Positions 54,532 through 62,710 of a DNA stretch of 64,000 nt are shown piece by piece. The stretch lies in the NCBI RefSeq assembly GCF_018131075.1, contig NZ_JAFCLS010000005.1, forward strand, positions 221,937-285,936. Reading direction: 5' to 3'. The notes under the pieces are model-generated. The model had not been told where the DNA came from, searched no databases, and saw only the letters and a program-made list of their open reading frames with translations. This DNA is from Bradyrhizobium sp. JYMT SZCCT0428. GTDB taxonomy: Bacteria; Pseudomonadota; Alphaproteobacteria; Rhizobiales; Xanthobacteraceae. A program made the translations under genes and the position numbers. The stretch's first letter is position 1, and each line of letters opens with the position of its first letter.

Positions 54532-55642
54532 TGAAGGTTTGTTTCCAGCGCGCCACGAAGGCGTCGTAATCCCGCAGGGCGTCCGGGTCGTAGCCGATAT
54601 AGCAAATATTCTGTTCGCCGACCGCTTCGGCAATCGAAGAGTAGGTGTGCCGAATCCCATCGCCGGGCTTGATACCTGGACGCGCCGGCGTCAGCCCGCC
54701 GCGTCCGAACGCGCGCTGGCCATCTTCGGAAATGATGTAATCGATCATCAACTTGGCGGCGTTGACATTGCGAGATCCTTTCGGGATCGCCACGCCGCGC
54801 AGTACCACAGGCTGACCATCGGCGATGAAACTCCAGCCCAGGATGCGTGCCCGCGCCGGATCGTTCAGGCGCGGCCAGAAGGTGATGGCCGAGACGAAAT
54901 ACCCAGCCGCATACTCGCCGGCGGTAACCTTCTCGGTCATCGGTCCACCCGAGCGTTCGAAGCGTGGTGTGAGCTTCGCGAGCTCCGCGAACCACTGCCA
55001 TGCCTTCTCGCCGTGTTTCTTTGCGAAGGCGTAGTTGATGCCATAGCCGAAGGTCGTCTGATGCACGCCATAGCTGGTGATCTTGTTTCGCCAGGGCCGC
55101 TCGTTCGCCGTCGCGAGCGCCACGAACTCCGCGAACGTCTTGGGCCGCTTGCCCTCCGGCACCAGGCTATTGTTCCAGATCATCGCCATGGGGTCGGACG
55201 AGACGGTGTAGACGCCGGGAAATGGTTTCGCCCAGTCCGGCCACGCCTGCGCCTCGGGGGACATGTAGTCCAGGATCTCGCCGCGCTTCTGGAAATCGAT
55301 CCATCCGCCGGGATCTGCGGTGGCGATCAGATCGCAGGTTCGGCTGTTGGTGCTGCGCTCGGCCAAATAGCGCTCGAAGCTTTCACGCGAGGCCGGCAGA
55401 TCCAGCGTCTCGACCCTGATCTTTGGATAGAGCTTGTTGAAGCCTTCGATAACCGGCCGCCAGTTCTCGGGCGACATGATGGAATAGATCAGCAGGCTTC
55501 CTTCGCGCTCAGCATCGGCGATGATCTGGCGATAGACATCGGGATAGCCGCTCGGTCCGGTTTGAGCGCGGGCGGCGGGGAGGCCCATGGCGGCTCCCAA
55601 AAGTGACATCACCAGCACGCTTCTGCGATCGATGCTTGGCAT
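54521..55642 (-). CDS. periplasmic extracellular solute-binding protein
   Basis: A 373-residue binding protein with a Tat-like signal (MPSIDRRSVLVMSLLGAAMG, RR at 6-7, cleavage after ARA about 26). The mature bilobal body carries 'GSLLIYSIMSPENWRPVIEG', 'DLIATADPGGWIDFQKRGEI' and 'GYFVSAITFWPRLNDPARAR'. It is the first gene of the operon and delivers ligand to the permease. It belongs to the ferric-iron/phosphonate/putrescine-type group (FbpA-like fold), in which the ligand is not predictable by eye. The start at 55642 gives the signal peptide. Confidence 0.9.
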   Translation of the reverse strand: MPSIDRRSVLVMSLLGAAMGLPAARAQTGPSGYPDVYRQIIADAEREGSLLIYSIMSPENWRPVIEGFNKLYPKIRVETLDLPASRESFERYLAERSTNSRTCDLIATADPGGWIDFQKRGEILDYMSPEAQAWPDWAKPFPGVYTVSSDPMAMIWNNSLVPEGKRPKTFAEFVALATANERPWRNKITSYGVHQTTFGYGINYAFAKKHGEKAWQWFAELAKLTPRFERSGGPMTEKVTAGEYAAGYFVSAITFWPRLNDPARARILGWSFIADGQPVVLRGVAIPKGSRNVNAAKLMIDYIISEDGQRAFGRGGLTPARPGIKPGDGIRHTYSSIAEAVGEQNICYIGYDPDALRDYDAFVARWKQTFNVS

Positions 55643-55686
55643 CTTTGTATTTCTCCCGATCTGCGCTATTGTAGATCTGCGCTTAT

Positions 55687-55698
55687 ATTGGCGCCAAT
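55687..55698. promoter_or_regulatory. candidate GntR operator in divergent promoter
   Basis: A perfect 12-base palindrome ATTGGCGCCAAT lies in the 103-base space between the importer operon and the divergent GntR gene. A second, imperfect ATT-x-GTGCGCAAT lies a few bases on. Position and symmetry fit an operator for the adjacent regulator. Confidence 0.5.
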
Positions 55699-55745
55699 TT
55701 GTGCGCAATAATGGATTGGTGTCAAGGGGCGGTGCAGGCGAGGCG

Positions 55746-56429
55746 ATGACAAAAATCCGGAAGGAACAACCAAAACGGCATCTGGCAGCGGAGATCGCGG
55801 CCGCGATCACGGAAGGCGCCTATCGCCCGGGAGAATGGTTGCGACAGATCGATCTCGAGGAGACGTTCGCTGCCAAACGTTTCGATGTCCGCAGCGCACT
55901 CAGCGAACTGGCTGCGCGCGGTATGGTGACCCACGTTGCAAATCGCGGATACCAGGTCATGCGGCCGGACCTGACGGTCGTTCGCGAGATGCTGGCGATC
56001 CGAATTCTGCTGGAAGTCGAGGCCGTCACACAAGCTTTGCCGCATATCGGTCCGGCCGAGCTCGAACGGATCAAGTCCGCTCAGAAAGCGTTCGAGAACG
56101 CGGTGGCCCGCGGCAGCAAGGCGGACCAGGCCAACTCCAACGCGGCTTTTCACGACGAGATCTATCGTCATGCGCCGAACCGATCGCTGTCCAAATTCGT
56201 CGTCGAAATCCGCAATCGCGTCATTCCCGGACCGATCGCGCTGTGGCCCTCGTATGCCGATCTCCAAAGAAGCGCCGCGCACCACGTCGACATCGTCTCT
56301 GCGATCGAGACACGTGATATCGACGCGTTGGTCGCCGCCGTACGCCGCCATATTACAGAGTCAGGGGCCAACTATCCGGCCGGTGACCGCGGTCAGGGGC
56401 ACACTGAAGCCTCTGCGGCCCGCCCATAA
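55746..56429 (+). CDS. GntR-family (FadR/FCD-type) regulator
   Basis: A 227-residue regulator: N-terminal winged helix (about 8-75, 'LAAEIAAAITEGAYRPGEWL', 'RFDVRSALSELAARGMVTHV') and a C-terminal all-helical FCD domain with probable metal ligands ('NAAFHDEIYRHAPN', 'HHVDIVSAIETRDIDAL'). FCD regulators sense organic acids, which fits the divergent importer/CoA-transferase/lyase operon. The ATG at 55746 was chosen; the open frame extends further upstream but overlaps the divergent gene. Confidence 0.9.
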   Translation: MTKIRKEQPKRHLAAEIAAAITEGAYRPGEWLRQIDLEETFAAKRFDVRSALSELAARGMVTHVANRGYQVMRPDLTVVREMLAIRILLEVEAVTQALPHIGPAELERIKSAQKAFENAVARGSKADQANSNAAFHDEIYRHAPNRSLSKFVVEIRNRVIPGPIALWPSYADLQRSAAHHVDIVSAIETRDIDALVAAVRRHITESGANYPAGDRGQGHTEASAARP

Positions 56430-56604
56430 TGACTCGGCGAGTCAGGCATCGTGATCAGCGCTTGCTTTTAACCGGCAGGAAGATCTTGAACGGCCTCGAT
56501 GCGCAATAGCCTCGGGGCCATTTGTTAGCTCCCGCCATCCCAATAATGCTAATGCCGCTAGTTACTTCGACTGCTGATCGCACTCTAGCGCGCAACTTCG
56601 CTAA

Positions 56605-56808
56605 TTATCGTGTCCAGCGCGTAGACAACAAAAGAAATAGCGCCCGATTAGCCCGGTACTTGGCCGCTGGCTGGGTGCTTTCAAACCCGCCGATAATCGT
56701 GACCCCGTAGCGGTCGCAGACCCGCCATTCCCACTTGCTCGGGCTTCGCTTGGTAACCAACACTTCCAACACGGCCGCGCCCCACGATCCCCAGTTGCGT
56801 ACCGTCAA
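56605..56808 (-). CDS. small hypothetical protein
   Basis: A 67-residue protein with core 'EVLVTKRSPSKWEWRVCDRY' and 'GVTIIGGFESTQPAAKYRAN'. This looks like a short conserved alpha/beta unit of unknown role that I associate with rhizobial genomes. No ribosome-binding site is obvious. No partner gene is seen. Confidence 0.55.
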   Translation of the reverse strand: MTVRNWGSWGAAVLEVLVTKRSPSKWEWRVCDRYGVTIIGGFESTQPAAKYRANRALFLLLSTRWTR

Positions 56809-56907
56809 GATAGTAAGGGCCTTTAAAGGTGTCGGTTCGCTTTTAGACGTTCAGGTGTAGTTTGATGACTGCGAATGTTTGAAACAGTGTTTGAAAAACA
56901 GCGTCGG

Positions 56908-57081
56908 ACTTACCCTTTAGGTCGAAAGGTGGCTACCTTGCGCGCCTCTTGCCACAGCTCTCGCGTGCCCGTCTACTAACTGTTCGGCGCAGCGTTTGGC
57001 TTCCTCGTCATTGTCGCAGTGGACCTCAATGCGATTACGGATATGACCGTCGTCGCCAATGACGTAGGCATAATACCCCAT
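56908..57081 (-). pseudogene. small hypothetical protein with a C-terminal frameshift
   Basis: The ATG at 57081 starts 'MGYYAYVIGDDGHIRNRIEV' ... 'EEAKRCAEQLVDGHA'. The current frame then reads RAVARGAQGSHLST and stops at 56917. One base less near 56965 would instead read ELWQEARKVATFRPKG and stop at 56908, which is a more natural ending (typical of this family as I recall). The protein is thus probably altered in its last 15 residues. Confidence 0.55.
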
Positions 57082-57266
57082 GCTGGCATCGTTTACTTCG
57101 GAGGCTGGAGGCCGGGCAGCCTTAGCTAATCCTGCATATGGGCGCCGGTCCGCCTGCCGCGCCCTGCGGATTAGCCTCTCACGCTCAATTCCGGGCGGGG
57201 TGCCGCGCGCCGCAGGCGCTTTGCCTGTTCTGCTAGGCGCTTCCGCTAGACTAGGACCGTAGGCCA

Positions 57267-57602
57267 TTAAGCCCAGAACCGCCGCTGGTACGTCGCAAGG
57301 ATGGGGTTTGGGCCTAAGGACTGGCCGACTTCGCTTCGTTCACCGCCGCGTTGATCATGTCGGCGAAATTCGATCAAGAATGGCTTTCGCAATACCGGCA
57401 TGTCCTTGAACGAGGCTGGTGCTCCTTCGGGACCGTAGCCGCTGACAAATACGAAGGGCTGGCCTCGTGCCGCAACGAATGGCTCCGCCTCTTGGACGCT
57501 TCCCGCCTCCGCGACAACGCGATGCCCAAGCTCCTCGAGCATCTCGACGAGCATCCTCCGGATGAGGGCTTCATCTTCAACGAGAAATATGGATATGCCC
57601 AT
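57267..57602 (-). pseudogene. response regulator lacking its phospho-acceptor region
   Basis: The 111-residue frame begins like a normal receiver ('ISIFLVEDEALIRRMLVEML', GHRVVAEAGSVQEAEP) but jumps directly to 'FVAARGQPFVFVSGYGPEGA', PVLRKPFLIEF. About 30 residues holding the acceptor Asp strand (compare 'FDLAILDVNLNGQ' in the receiver at 14317) are missing. The tail is then frameshifted; the other frame reads FADMINAAVNEAKSASP. It cannot be phosphorylated in the usual way. Confidence 0.8.
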
Positions 57603-57608
57603 CTCGCT

Positions 57609-57998
57609 TCACCCGTTCGGCGCAGCCGAGTTTAGAAGCTGGGAGACGGCTGTGATAAGCTGGGCAGGAGCAAAAGGCTTTTCGAGCAGAATACTGTGGG
57701 GGACACCTTGCGACGCCCAATCACCTCCTGCAGCTCCGGTTATGTAGACGATTGGGAATGCAGGATCGATCTCGCGAGCCTGTCTTGCGACATCCCAACC
57801 GTTCATACAGCCCTTGAGATTGATATCTGTCACCAGCGCGCGGTAATTTGTGAGCTTGCTCTTTAGTAAAGTAATAGCTTCCTCAGCCGATTGAGCAATC
57901 GCAGTTTCAAAGCCTGCCTCGTTCAATGCGTCTTCGACGATAGGTTGAACTAATGCATCGTCCTCAACGATAAGTACGATTAAAAGTTGTTCTGCCAC
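57609..57998 (-). CDS. single-domain response regulator
   Basis: A 129-residue receiver: 'VLIVEDDALVQPIVEDALNE', acceptor Asp in 'RALVTDINLKGCMNGWDVAR', Thr in 'FPIVYITGAAGG' and Lys in 'SILLEKPFAPAQL'. The GTG at 57998 was chosen since the upstream extension is not receiver-like. It lies just upstream of the broken receiver on the same strand. No kinase is adjacent. Confidence 0.85.
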   Translation of the reverse strand: MAEQLLIVLIVEDDALVQPIVEDALNEAGFETAIAQSAEEAITLLKSKLTNYRALVTDINLKGCMNGWDVARQAREIDPAFPIVYITGAAGGDWASQGVPHSILLEKPFAPAQLITAVSQLLNSAAPNG

Positions 57999-58097
57999 TT
58001 TATCCCGCCCGCATCGACAGAGCAGGGCCTGTGATTGCCGTAGTCCTACGGAGGAATTCTTCATCGTTCCGACTGGTTTGGCGCGCATCGTCGCAAA

Positions 58098-58247
58098 ATG
58101 ATCGAATCAATTTCGAAAATTCGCGAGTGCGAGAATTGCCGTGCTGAGATGATGCCGCTCGGCAAGCTGCCAGCTATTGGGACCAAGCCGTTAATCAAGG
58201 TGTTCGGTTGCTACGGGTGCAACCGCATTGAATTGGAGACACACTAG
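58098..58247 (+). CDS. 49-aa C-x2-C protein
   Basis: 'MIESISKIRECENCRAEMMP' ... 'LIKVFGCYGCNRIELETH': two C-x2-C pairs, a likely zinc knuckle. The frame is too short for many gene finders. No strong ribosome-binding site is seen. The role is unknown. Confidence 0.55.
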   Translation: MIESISKIRECENCRAEMMPLGKLPAIGTKPLIKVFGCYGCNRIELETH

Positions 58248-58316
58248 GGCCTCCCTTGGCGGCCACTTTCATTCGTTGTCTTGCTTGTCACCATCATTTA
58301 ATCGGGGACATTGCTA

Positions 58317-58451
58317 ATGAGAATATTTTGGATTGTTGCCGTTGCGGTTGGAGTCGTTATTTTTATCGACTACGAATTTTATAATGGTCATTACTGGCAT
58401 TTGGTATCAACGATGCTGCGCCAAATTGGCCGTTCGTTTGGTTGGCGTTGA
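58317..58451 (+). CDS. 44-aa membrane protein
   Basis: 'MRIFWIVAVAVGVVIFIDYE' then FYNGHYWHLVSTMLRQIGRS: one N-terminal membrane helix and an amphipathic tail. It is locally AT-rich compared with its surroundings. No known family. Confidence 0.45.
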   Translation: MRIFWIVAVAVGVVIFIDYEFYNGHYWHLVSTMLRQIGRSFGWR

Positions 58452-58718
58452 TGAATGGCGTAGTCTTCAATGGTCGAACATCTAGCGCGAGGTCGTCCAG
58501 CCGATCATGACGCTAGATCCAGGCAGGCCGGGTTTGTATTAGGCCGGGCTGGCGGTTGCTTTGCCCGTTGATTGAAGCGCAGGTGACTGCGTCAGCTGGT
58601 TTAGGCCAACAGATCCGCACCCGCTTCAGTGAACTTTCCTGATATGTATGTGAGCTGACGCACAGTGCTTGGTCGCGATTGGTCAGACAACGCGCTCCCG
58701 TGGATGGAGGGTTCAGCC

Positions 58719-58817
58719 ATGACCGAATCTGCCAGGCGACGCATAACAGTTGATGTGGTAATCCTAGCGGTGGGAGCGGCAATCTTGGTCGTTTCTGCCT
58801 TTGTGGGCGTGCTATAA
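58719..58817 (+). CDS. 32-aa single-TM peptide
   Basis: 'MTESARRRITVDVVILAVGA' then AILVVSAFVGVL. Three Arg before one membrane helix set a cytoplasmic N-terminus. GGAGG with 8-base spacing precedes the ATG at 58719. The function is unknown. Confidence 0.55.
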   Translation: MTESARRRITVDVVILAVGAAILVVSAFVGVL

Positions 58818-59090
58818 TTGAAGGCGCGGCTTTTCGCGATCTCAGGCGAACAGTGCCGCCCCGGGTGTAAATTTCGCATACGTGCCACTCTCGTGCAGCC
58901 ACAACCATCCACGCGGGATCGCGAGATCTTGGGGGTGTACTCATAAAATCGCCGCGAGATTTGTGATTGCCATCACAACAATGTCGATTTGCTCTCCCGT
59001 CAGTGATTTGCCTCACGGTACTGCGGGGACTGTTGAGCGAGTGTGGTACTCAGCGACGGATGGCCCGCGCTGGCCTATATGGAGAAGATC

Positions 59091-59300
59091 ATGAGCAACA
59101 CAAAGCGTACCGAGAGCCGCGAAGTTCGTGAAAGTGGCGAACTGACGGACGACAATATCGCGGTTGTGGCTGGTGGTCGTCCCGGCGCCGCGGATCTAAC
59201 AGCAGCTAGGGACAGTTTCAAAAAAGGAGACTTTGCTGGCGCTTTTGCTCATATGACCGCATATCTTACCAACAGCGGGGGGCGGGGCGGCTATATCTAA
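59091..59300 (+). CDS. putative double-glycine leader peptide (bacteriocin/RiPP-like precursor)
   Basis: A 69-residue protein. The N-terminal part ends with 'ESGELTDDNIAVVAGG' (residues about 14-29), matching the E-L-x4-I/L-x2-V/I-x-GG pattern cut by peptidase-containing ABC exporters. The remaining 40 residues ('RPGAADLTAARDSFKKGDFA' ... 'LTNSGGRGGYI') form a Cys-free core with a Gly-rich end. TGGAGAAGATC precedes the ATG. No exporter or modification enzyme is near; the only secretion gene seen is the broken HlyD relic. A regulatory or non-secreted small protein is the alternative. Confidence 0.6.
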   Translation: MSNTKRTESREVRESGELTDDNIAVVAGGRPGAADLTAARDSFKKGDFAGAFAHMTAYLTNSGGRGGYI

Positions 59301-59339
59301 ACCGGGAAACCGGAACATCTCCACATTAGTCGATAACCT

Positions 59340-60071
59340 TCAGAAGCCGCAGCCGCGGCTTCCGGGGGGCGCTGCCGATGACGCGTACACCGCGTCAGAG
59401 AGTTCTCTCAAGCCTTTGAAGAACGGGTGTCGAACCTTGCCTTCGGCCGATTTTGCTCGGTATTCCAACAGCTCCGGCTCAACCCAGATGCCTCGATGCG
59501 CGATGCGCTTAGAATAGGGCTGGGTTTTGCGGATCAGCGGCGTGAGACGTCGGCGCAACTCTGCCGCGGATGTCTTGTCGAAGCCGTGGTCGACCTTGCC
59601 GGCGTAGAGGAGGTCGTTGCCCTTGCGCCGACCAAGATAGATACCGTCCCAATCGTTACCGTCGAGCGCAAAGCCGGCAATCGTCAGCATCTCGCGCTGG
59701 GCGCAGGTCTTCTTGATCCAGTCGTTACCGCGGCCGGACGAATAGCGAATGTCGCGTACCTTTGAGACGACGCCTTCGAGGCCGACCTTGCAGGCGTAGA
59801 TCTCGGGGCCATCGGTTTCGAAGCTTTCGCTGAACTGAATCGACGTTTTGGCAACAACCAGCTTCTTGAGATGCGTCTTGCGTTCGATCAGCGGCAGCTT
59901 CCGGAGATCGTAACCATTGAGATAGAGCAGGTCGAACGCGACGAAAACGATCTTGTCGGACTTGCCCTTGAGTTCGTTCTGCAGAACGGAAAAATCGGTC
60001 GTGCCATCCGCGGCCGGCACAACGATCTCGCCGTCGATGATCGCAGAGCCTGCACTGATATGCCACCGCAT
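59340..60071 (-). pseudogene. ATP-dependent DNA ligase (LigD-like) fragment 2
   Basis: A 243-codon frame carries the second half of the ligase catalytic domain and the OB-fold: 'WHISAGSAIIDGEIVVPAAD', 'EGVVSKVRDIRYSSGRGNDW' (motif IV), WIKKTCAQ (motif V) and a C-terminal beta-rich tail. Motif I with the adenylated lysine and everything before it is missing, and the upstream sequence is not ligase. It covers more of the protein than fragment 1, and both begin their homology near the same W-H-I-S-A-G-S. Without the lysine it cannot ligate DNA. Confidence 0.85.
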
Positions 60072-60234
60072 CGGGTACCGCTACCGGTCCGACATCATGA
60101 AGGCCGGGACAGACAGTCTTGGATTGGAGGCGGCACATGACGAACATCGTGGGCGAAGCCGAGGAGATCAGCCGCTGCGACAGCAATGGCCCTCCGGGCG
60201 CCCGATCCCGTCAGGCACCTGCCGGAGATGTAGT

Positions 60235-60771
60235 TCATTTGCCAGCTTTCTTTCCAAAATTTCGGATGCCTTCCACGTTCTCTTCGATTCTCTTGCGAAC
60301 CACGTCGAAGGCCTCTTTTTGAGATTGGGTGGTGATCTCGGCTAGTTCTCGCATGTTGGCCAAGGCCTTTTCAAAACCCTCTCTTGCGAGATCCGCGCGC
60401 TTTTTGGGGTCTTCCTGACCAGCATCGGCAACCACTTTCTTCATCGTTTCCTCAAGCATTTCTGCTTGCCTCCGAACGAGGCGCTGCCAGCCCTCGAAAG
60501 CGATTCTATTCGATTTGACGAGAGCTTCGATGTTCTTCCGTTCACGGTCCACAAGCGCCGTGAAGTCGACGCCCGGAAGTTGGAACTGGCTCATAAGTTT
60601 GGTGAAGTCAAAAAGCGGCGTCTCGCCAGCTACGCCCTTTTCTCTCGGTTTCATGTCGTCGGAGACGGTGGCCGTCTTCATCGGCTTGCTGTCCTTGGAC
60701 ACGGTGCCCTTTTTCCTTGGCTTTCTCTTGGAGACGGCAGCCGTTTTCGTCAGTTTGCTGTCCTTGGACAT
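60235..60771 (-). CDS. phasin-family protein
   Basis: A 178-residue protein: a basic N-terminal head with repeated 'MSKDSKLTKTAAVSKRKPRK' and SKDSKPMKTATVS units, then a phasin domain from about 68 ('FDFTKLMSQFQLPGVDFTAL', 'RKNIEALVKSNRIAFEGWQR', 'KALANMRELAEITTQSQKEA'). Phasins coat PHB granules; the repeated basic head could bind DNA as in PhaM/PhaF, which is inference. AAAGGAG lies before the ATG at 60771. Confidence 0.88.
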   Translation of the reverse strand: MSKDSKLTKTAAVSKRKPRKKGTVSKDSKPMKTATVSDDMKPREKGVAGETPLFDFTKLMSQFQLPGVDFTALVDRERKNIEALVKSNRIAFEGWQRLVRRQAEMLEETMKKVVADAGQEDPKKRADLAREGFEKALANMRELAEITTQSQKEAFDVVRKRIEENVEGIRNFGKKAGK

Positions 60772-60901
60772 TCGGCGATCTCCTTTGACCGTTGGCACGA
60801 GCAGCAGCCGGGCGGTTCAACCCAGCCAGCAAGGGACAGCATCGTCAATCCTTGCTTGACATAGGTCAAAGCGGTCGCTCGCCTGCCGTCGAGAATGGCG
60901 C

Positions 60902-61051
60902 ATGCCATTTAACCCGAGACGGGCGTTCAAGATCCAAGTTGCCGGGATCGCCACCGTCGTCCTCAGCGTGGCCGTGGTCGCCGTCGTTCGTTTTTGCCGT
61001 TGGGGCAATGGGGACACCGCCGAAGCACTGCAGTTAGTCCAATCCAGTTGA
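60902..61051 (+). CDS. 49-aa single-TM protein
   Basis: 'MPFNPRRAFKIQVAGIATVV' then LSVAVVAVVRFCRWGNGDTA: a basic start, one membrane helix and a polar tail. The ribosome-binding site is weak, so expression is uncertain. Confidence 0.4.
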   Translation: MPFNPRRAFKIQVAGIATVVLSVAVVAVVRFCRWGNGDTAEALQLVQSS

Positions 61052-61379
61052 CGGTCTCGTTTGCTTGGCGAAATCGCTAGAGGGGGTGGGGGCCTCCGGG
61101 AGGCGGTATGTCGGCCTGAAATCGGTCAGGTACTGCTACCGGTTATATCCACTCATGATTTCCCGTCGCTGGCCGAAGTCCTTGCTCTTTGCCAAAGCGG
61201 CCTCGGCCTCAGGACGGCCACATCCCGCAGCATAATTCAGATCAACGCTGCTGCTCGACAGCCGTCCGAGGAATTCGCCCAGTGGTTGACGGCTGAGAAG
61301 CCGCGCTGGCGTGTGCGGTCGGCCACCGCGATCCCGACCCGGCTCTGCTGCCGTTCGGTGATCTGGAGCAATGTCACCA
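61052..61379. other. gap containing repeat copy A
   Basis: No gene is supported. The recognisable element is the repeat at 61089-61146. Immediately before the next ATG, CTGGAGCAATGTCACC provides a ribosome-binding site. Confidence 0.4.
61089..61146 (+). repeat. diverged direct repeat, copy A
   Basis: A 58-base segment containing GGCGGTATG-x-CGG, TGAAAT-x-GGTCAGGTAC and TACCGGTTA in the same order and nearly the same spacing as copy B at 63729-63786. About four fifths of positions agree, with one single-base gap. Confidence 0.55.
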
Positions 61380-61991
61380 ATGAAACGCTGTCTCGCTGCT
61401 TTCACAATCGCCGCCAGCCTGTTTGCACCAGTTGCGAACGCCAACGATGCCTTGGAAGCCAAGGTGCGGGCCTACGTTCCGGTCGTCTCCCTCGCCAAAT
61501 TTTGTGACATCAGGATCAATGACGCCATCTTGCGTGAGCACCCCGCCATGCTCGCAGCGGTCAAATCCGACCCGAACGCCCAAAAACTCGCCTTCCGCCT
61601 CAATTACGAAACGCAGACGGCCTACATCAAGGCCCGCGACGCAGGACAACGGATCGCCTTCTGCAAGGACTTCATCGCAGCCAACAGCCAATACGGCAAG
61701 GCGCGTTTTACCGCCGTGATCGAGGGTCACATGAGCGACGTCAGCAATGGTGTGCGGAACGCGATTGCCCACAACGTCTGCGGTGCGCCCCCGGCCAAGC
61801 TGTCCAAGGCCGACTGGAAATCGTACGCAGCCTTCAAACAGGTACTTCAGATCGAGCATAAGTTGGCCAAGGAAAACGCCGAGACGAATGGCTGGGACGT
61901 CGCCGCCGAAAGGGCGGCGGTCACGGAGCAGTTCTGCGCGGCGGTCAAAACCCGATCAGCATCATCGCCGCCAAAGTCCGAGCCGCACTGA
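61380..61991 (+). CDS. secreted hypothetical protein
   Basis: A 203-residue protein with signal peptide 'MKRCLAAFTIAASLFAPVAN' (cleavage about 22, ANA-ND). The helical mature body carries four spaced Cys ('AKFCDIRINDA', 'AFCKDFIAA', 'AHNVCGAPP', 'TEQFCAAVK') that could form two disulfides. Probably periplasmic. I do not recognise the family. The ATG at 61380 gives the signal peptide and follows GGAG. Confidence 0.72.
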   Translation: MKRCLAAFTIAASLFAPVANANDALEAKVRAYVPVVSLAKFCDIRINDAILREHPAMLAAVKSDPNAQKLAFRLNYETQTAYIKARDAGQRIAFCKDFIAANSQYGKARFTAVIEGHMSDVSNGVRNAIAHNVCGAPPAKLSKADWKSYAAFKQVLQIEHKLAKENAETNGWDVAAERAAVTEQFCAAVKTRSASSPPKSEPH

Positions 61992-62365
61992 GATCATCGC
62001 CGCACGGATCGCGTGGATGAAAACACTGGCAGATGCTCAACGACCTGCATGGAGCGCCGCTTGGCCTCAGCTTGGCGAGCCGCCGCTTCTCGATCAGCGG
62101 CAGATGGCGCAGGTCCGCCTCCACCCCCATAGGCGCACGATAAAGGCCCAGCAAGGCCATCGCCACTGCTCCTCGCGCTTGCGCTCATCCGCCCTTTGAC
62201 ACAATGCCCTCTATCCGATGGGCATGCGTGAGGGGCCTGACAGGCGACCTATCGGCATGACTAGCCATGACCGCAGCCGATCTCAGACCCTTCATAAACT
62301 ATTAACTATATTGTTGTGTCCTGACGAAGGGGTGGGTTGGGCGTTGTGTTGTGGAGTATCAGGCA

Positions 62366-62710
62366 ATGAGTACTCACGCTCCAATTTCCTATTCGTCACG
62401 CCGTCGTCTCGCTCGGCGGCTGGTCGGCTCGACCATTAGTGTCGTAGAGCGGGACCTGATCTTAGAAACCCTCGCTCATACTCAAGGGAATAGAACCGTG
62501 TCGGCGCATCTGCTTGGCGTCTCAGTGCGGTCGCTTCGGAACAAGATTTCCGTGTATTCCGCAGAGGGTTTCTACATCCCTCGTCACGAAAGCCGTGGCA
62601 AGAGCGCGGAAACGATAGCTGCGAAGACGCATCCGCAAGATAAGGCAGCGGCCATGCCGGTTGCGCTCGCCAGAATGCGCGCGGTCGCGGCCTCGGATTA
62701 CGGCTCGTAG
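62366..62710 (+). CDS. Fis-type helix-turn-helix protein
   Basis: A 114-residue protein whose middle (about 22-60) is a Fis/NtrC C-terminal HTH: '[20 protein letters not shown]' then '[20 protein letters not shown]'. No AAA+ or receiver domain is attached, so it is a stand-alone DNA-binding unit, perhaps like FlbD/NtrC tails. The ATG at 62366 was chosen over a GTG five codons upstream. Confidence 0.8.
   Translation: MSTHAPISYSSRRRLARRLVGSTISVVERDLILETLAHTQGNRTVSAHLLGVSVRSLRNKISVYSAEGFYIPRHESRGKSAETIAAKTHPQDKAAAMPVALARMRAVAASDYGS

Noticed and set aside
54398..55606. 402-codon plus-strand frame across the binding-protein gene
   Set aside because: Composition shadow of the binding-protein gene; no motif, and it conflicts with the overlapping importer operon.
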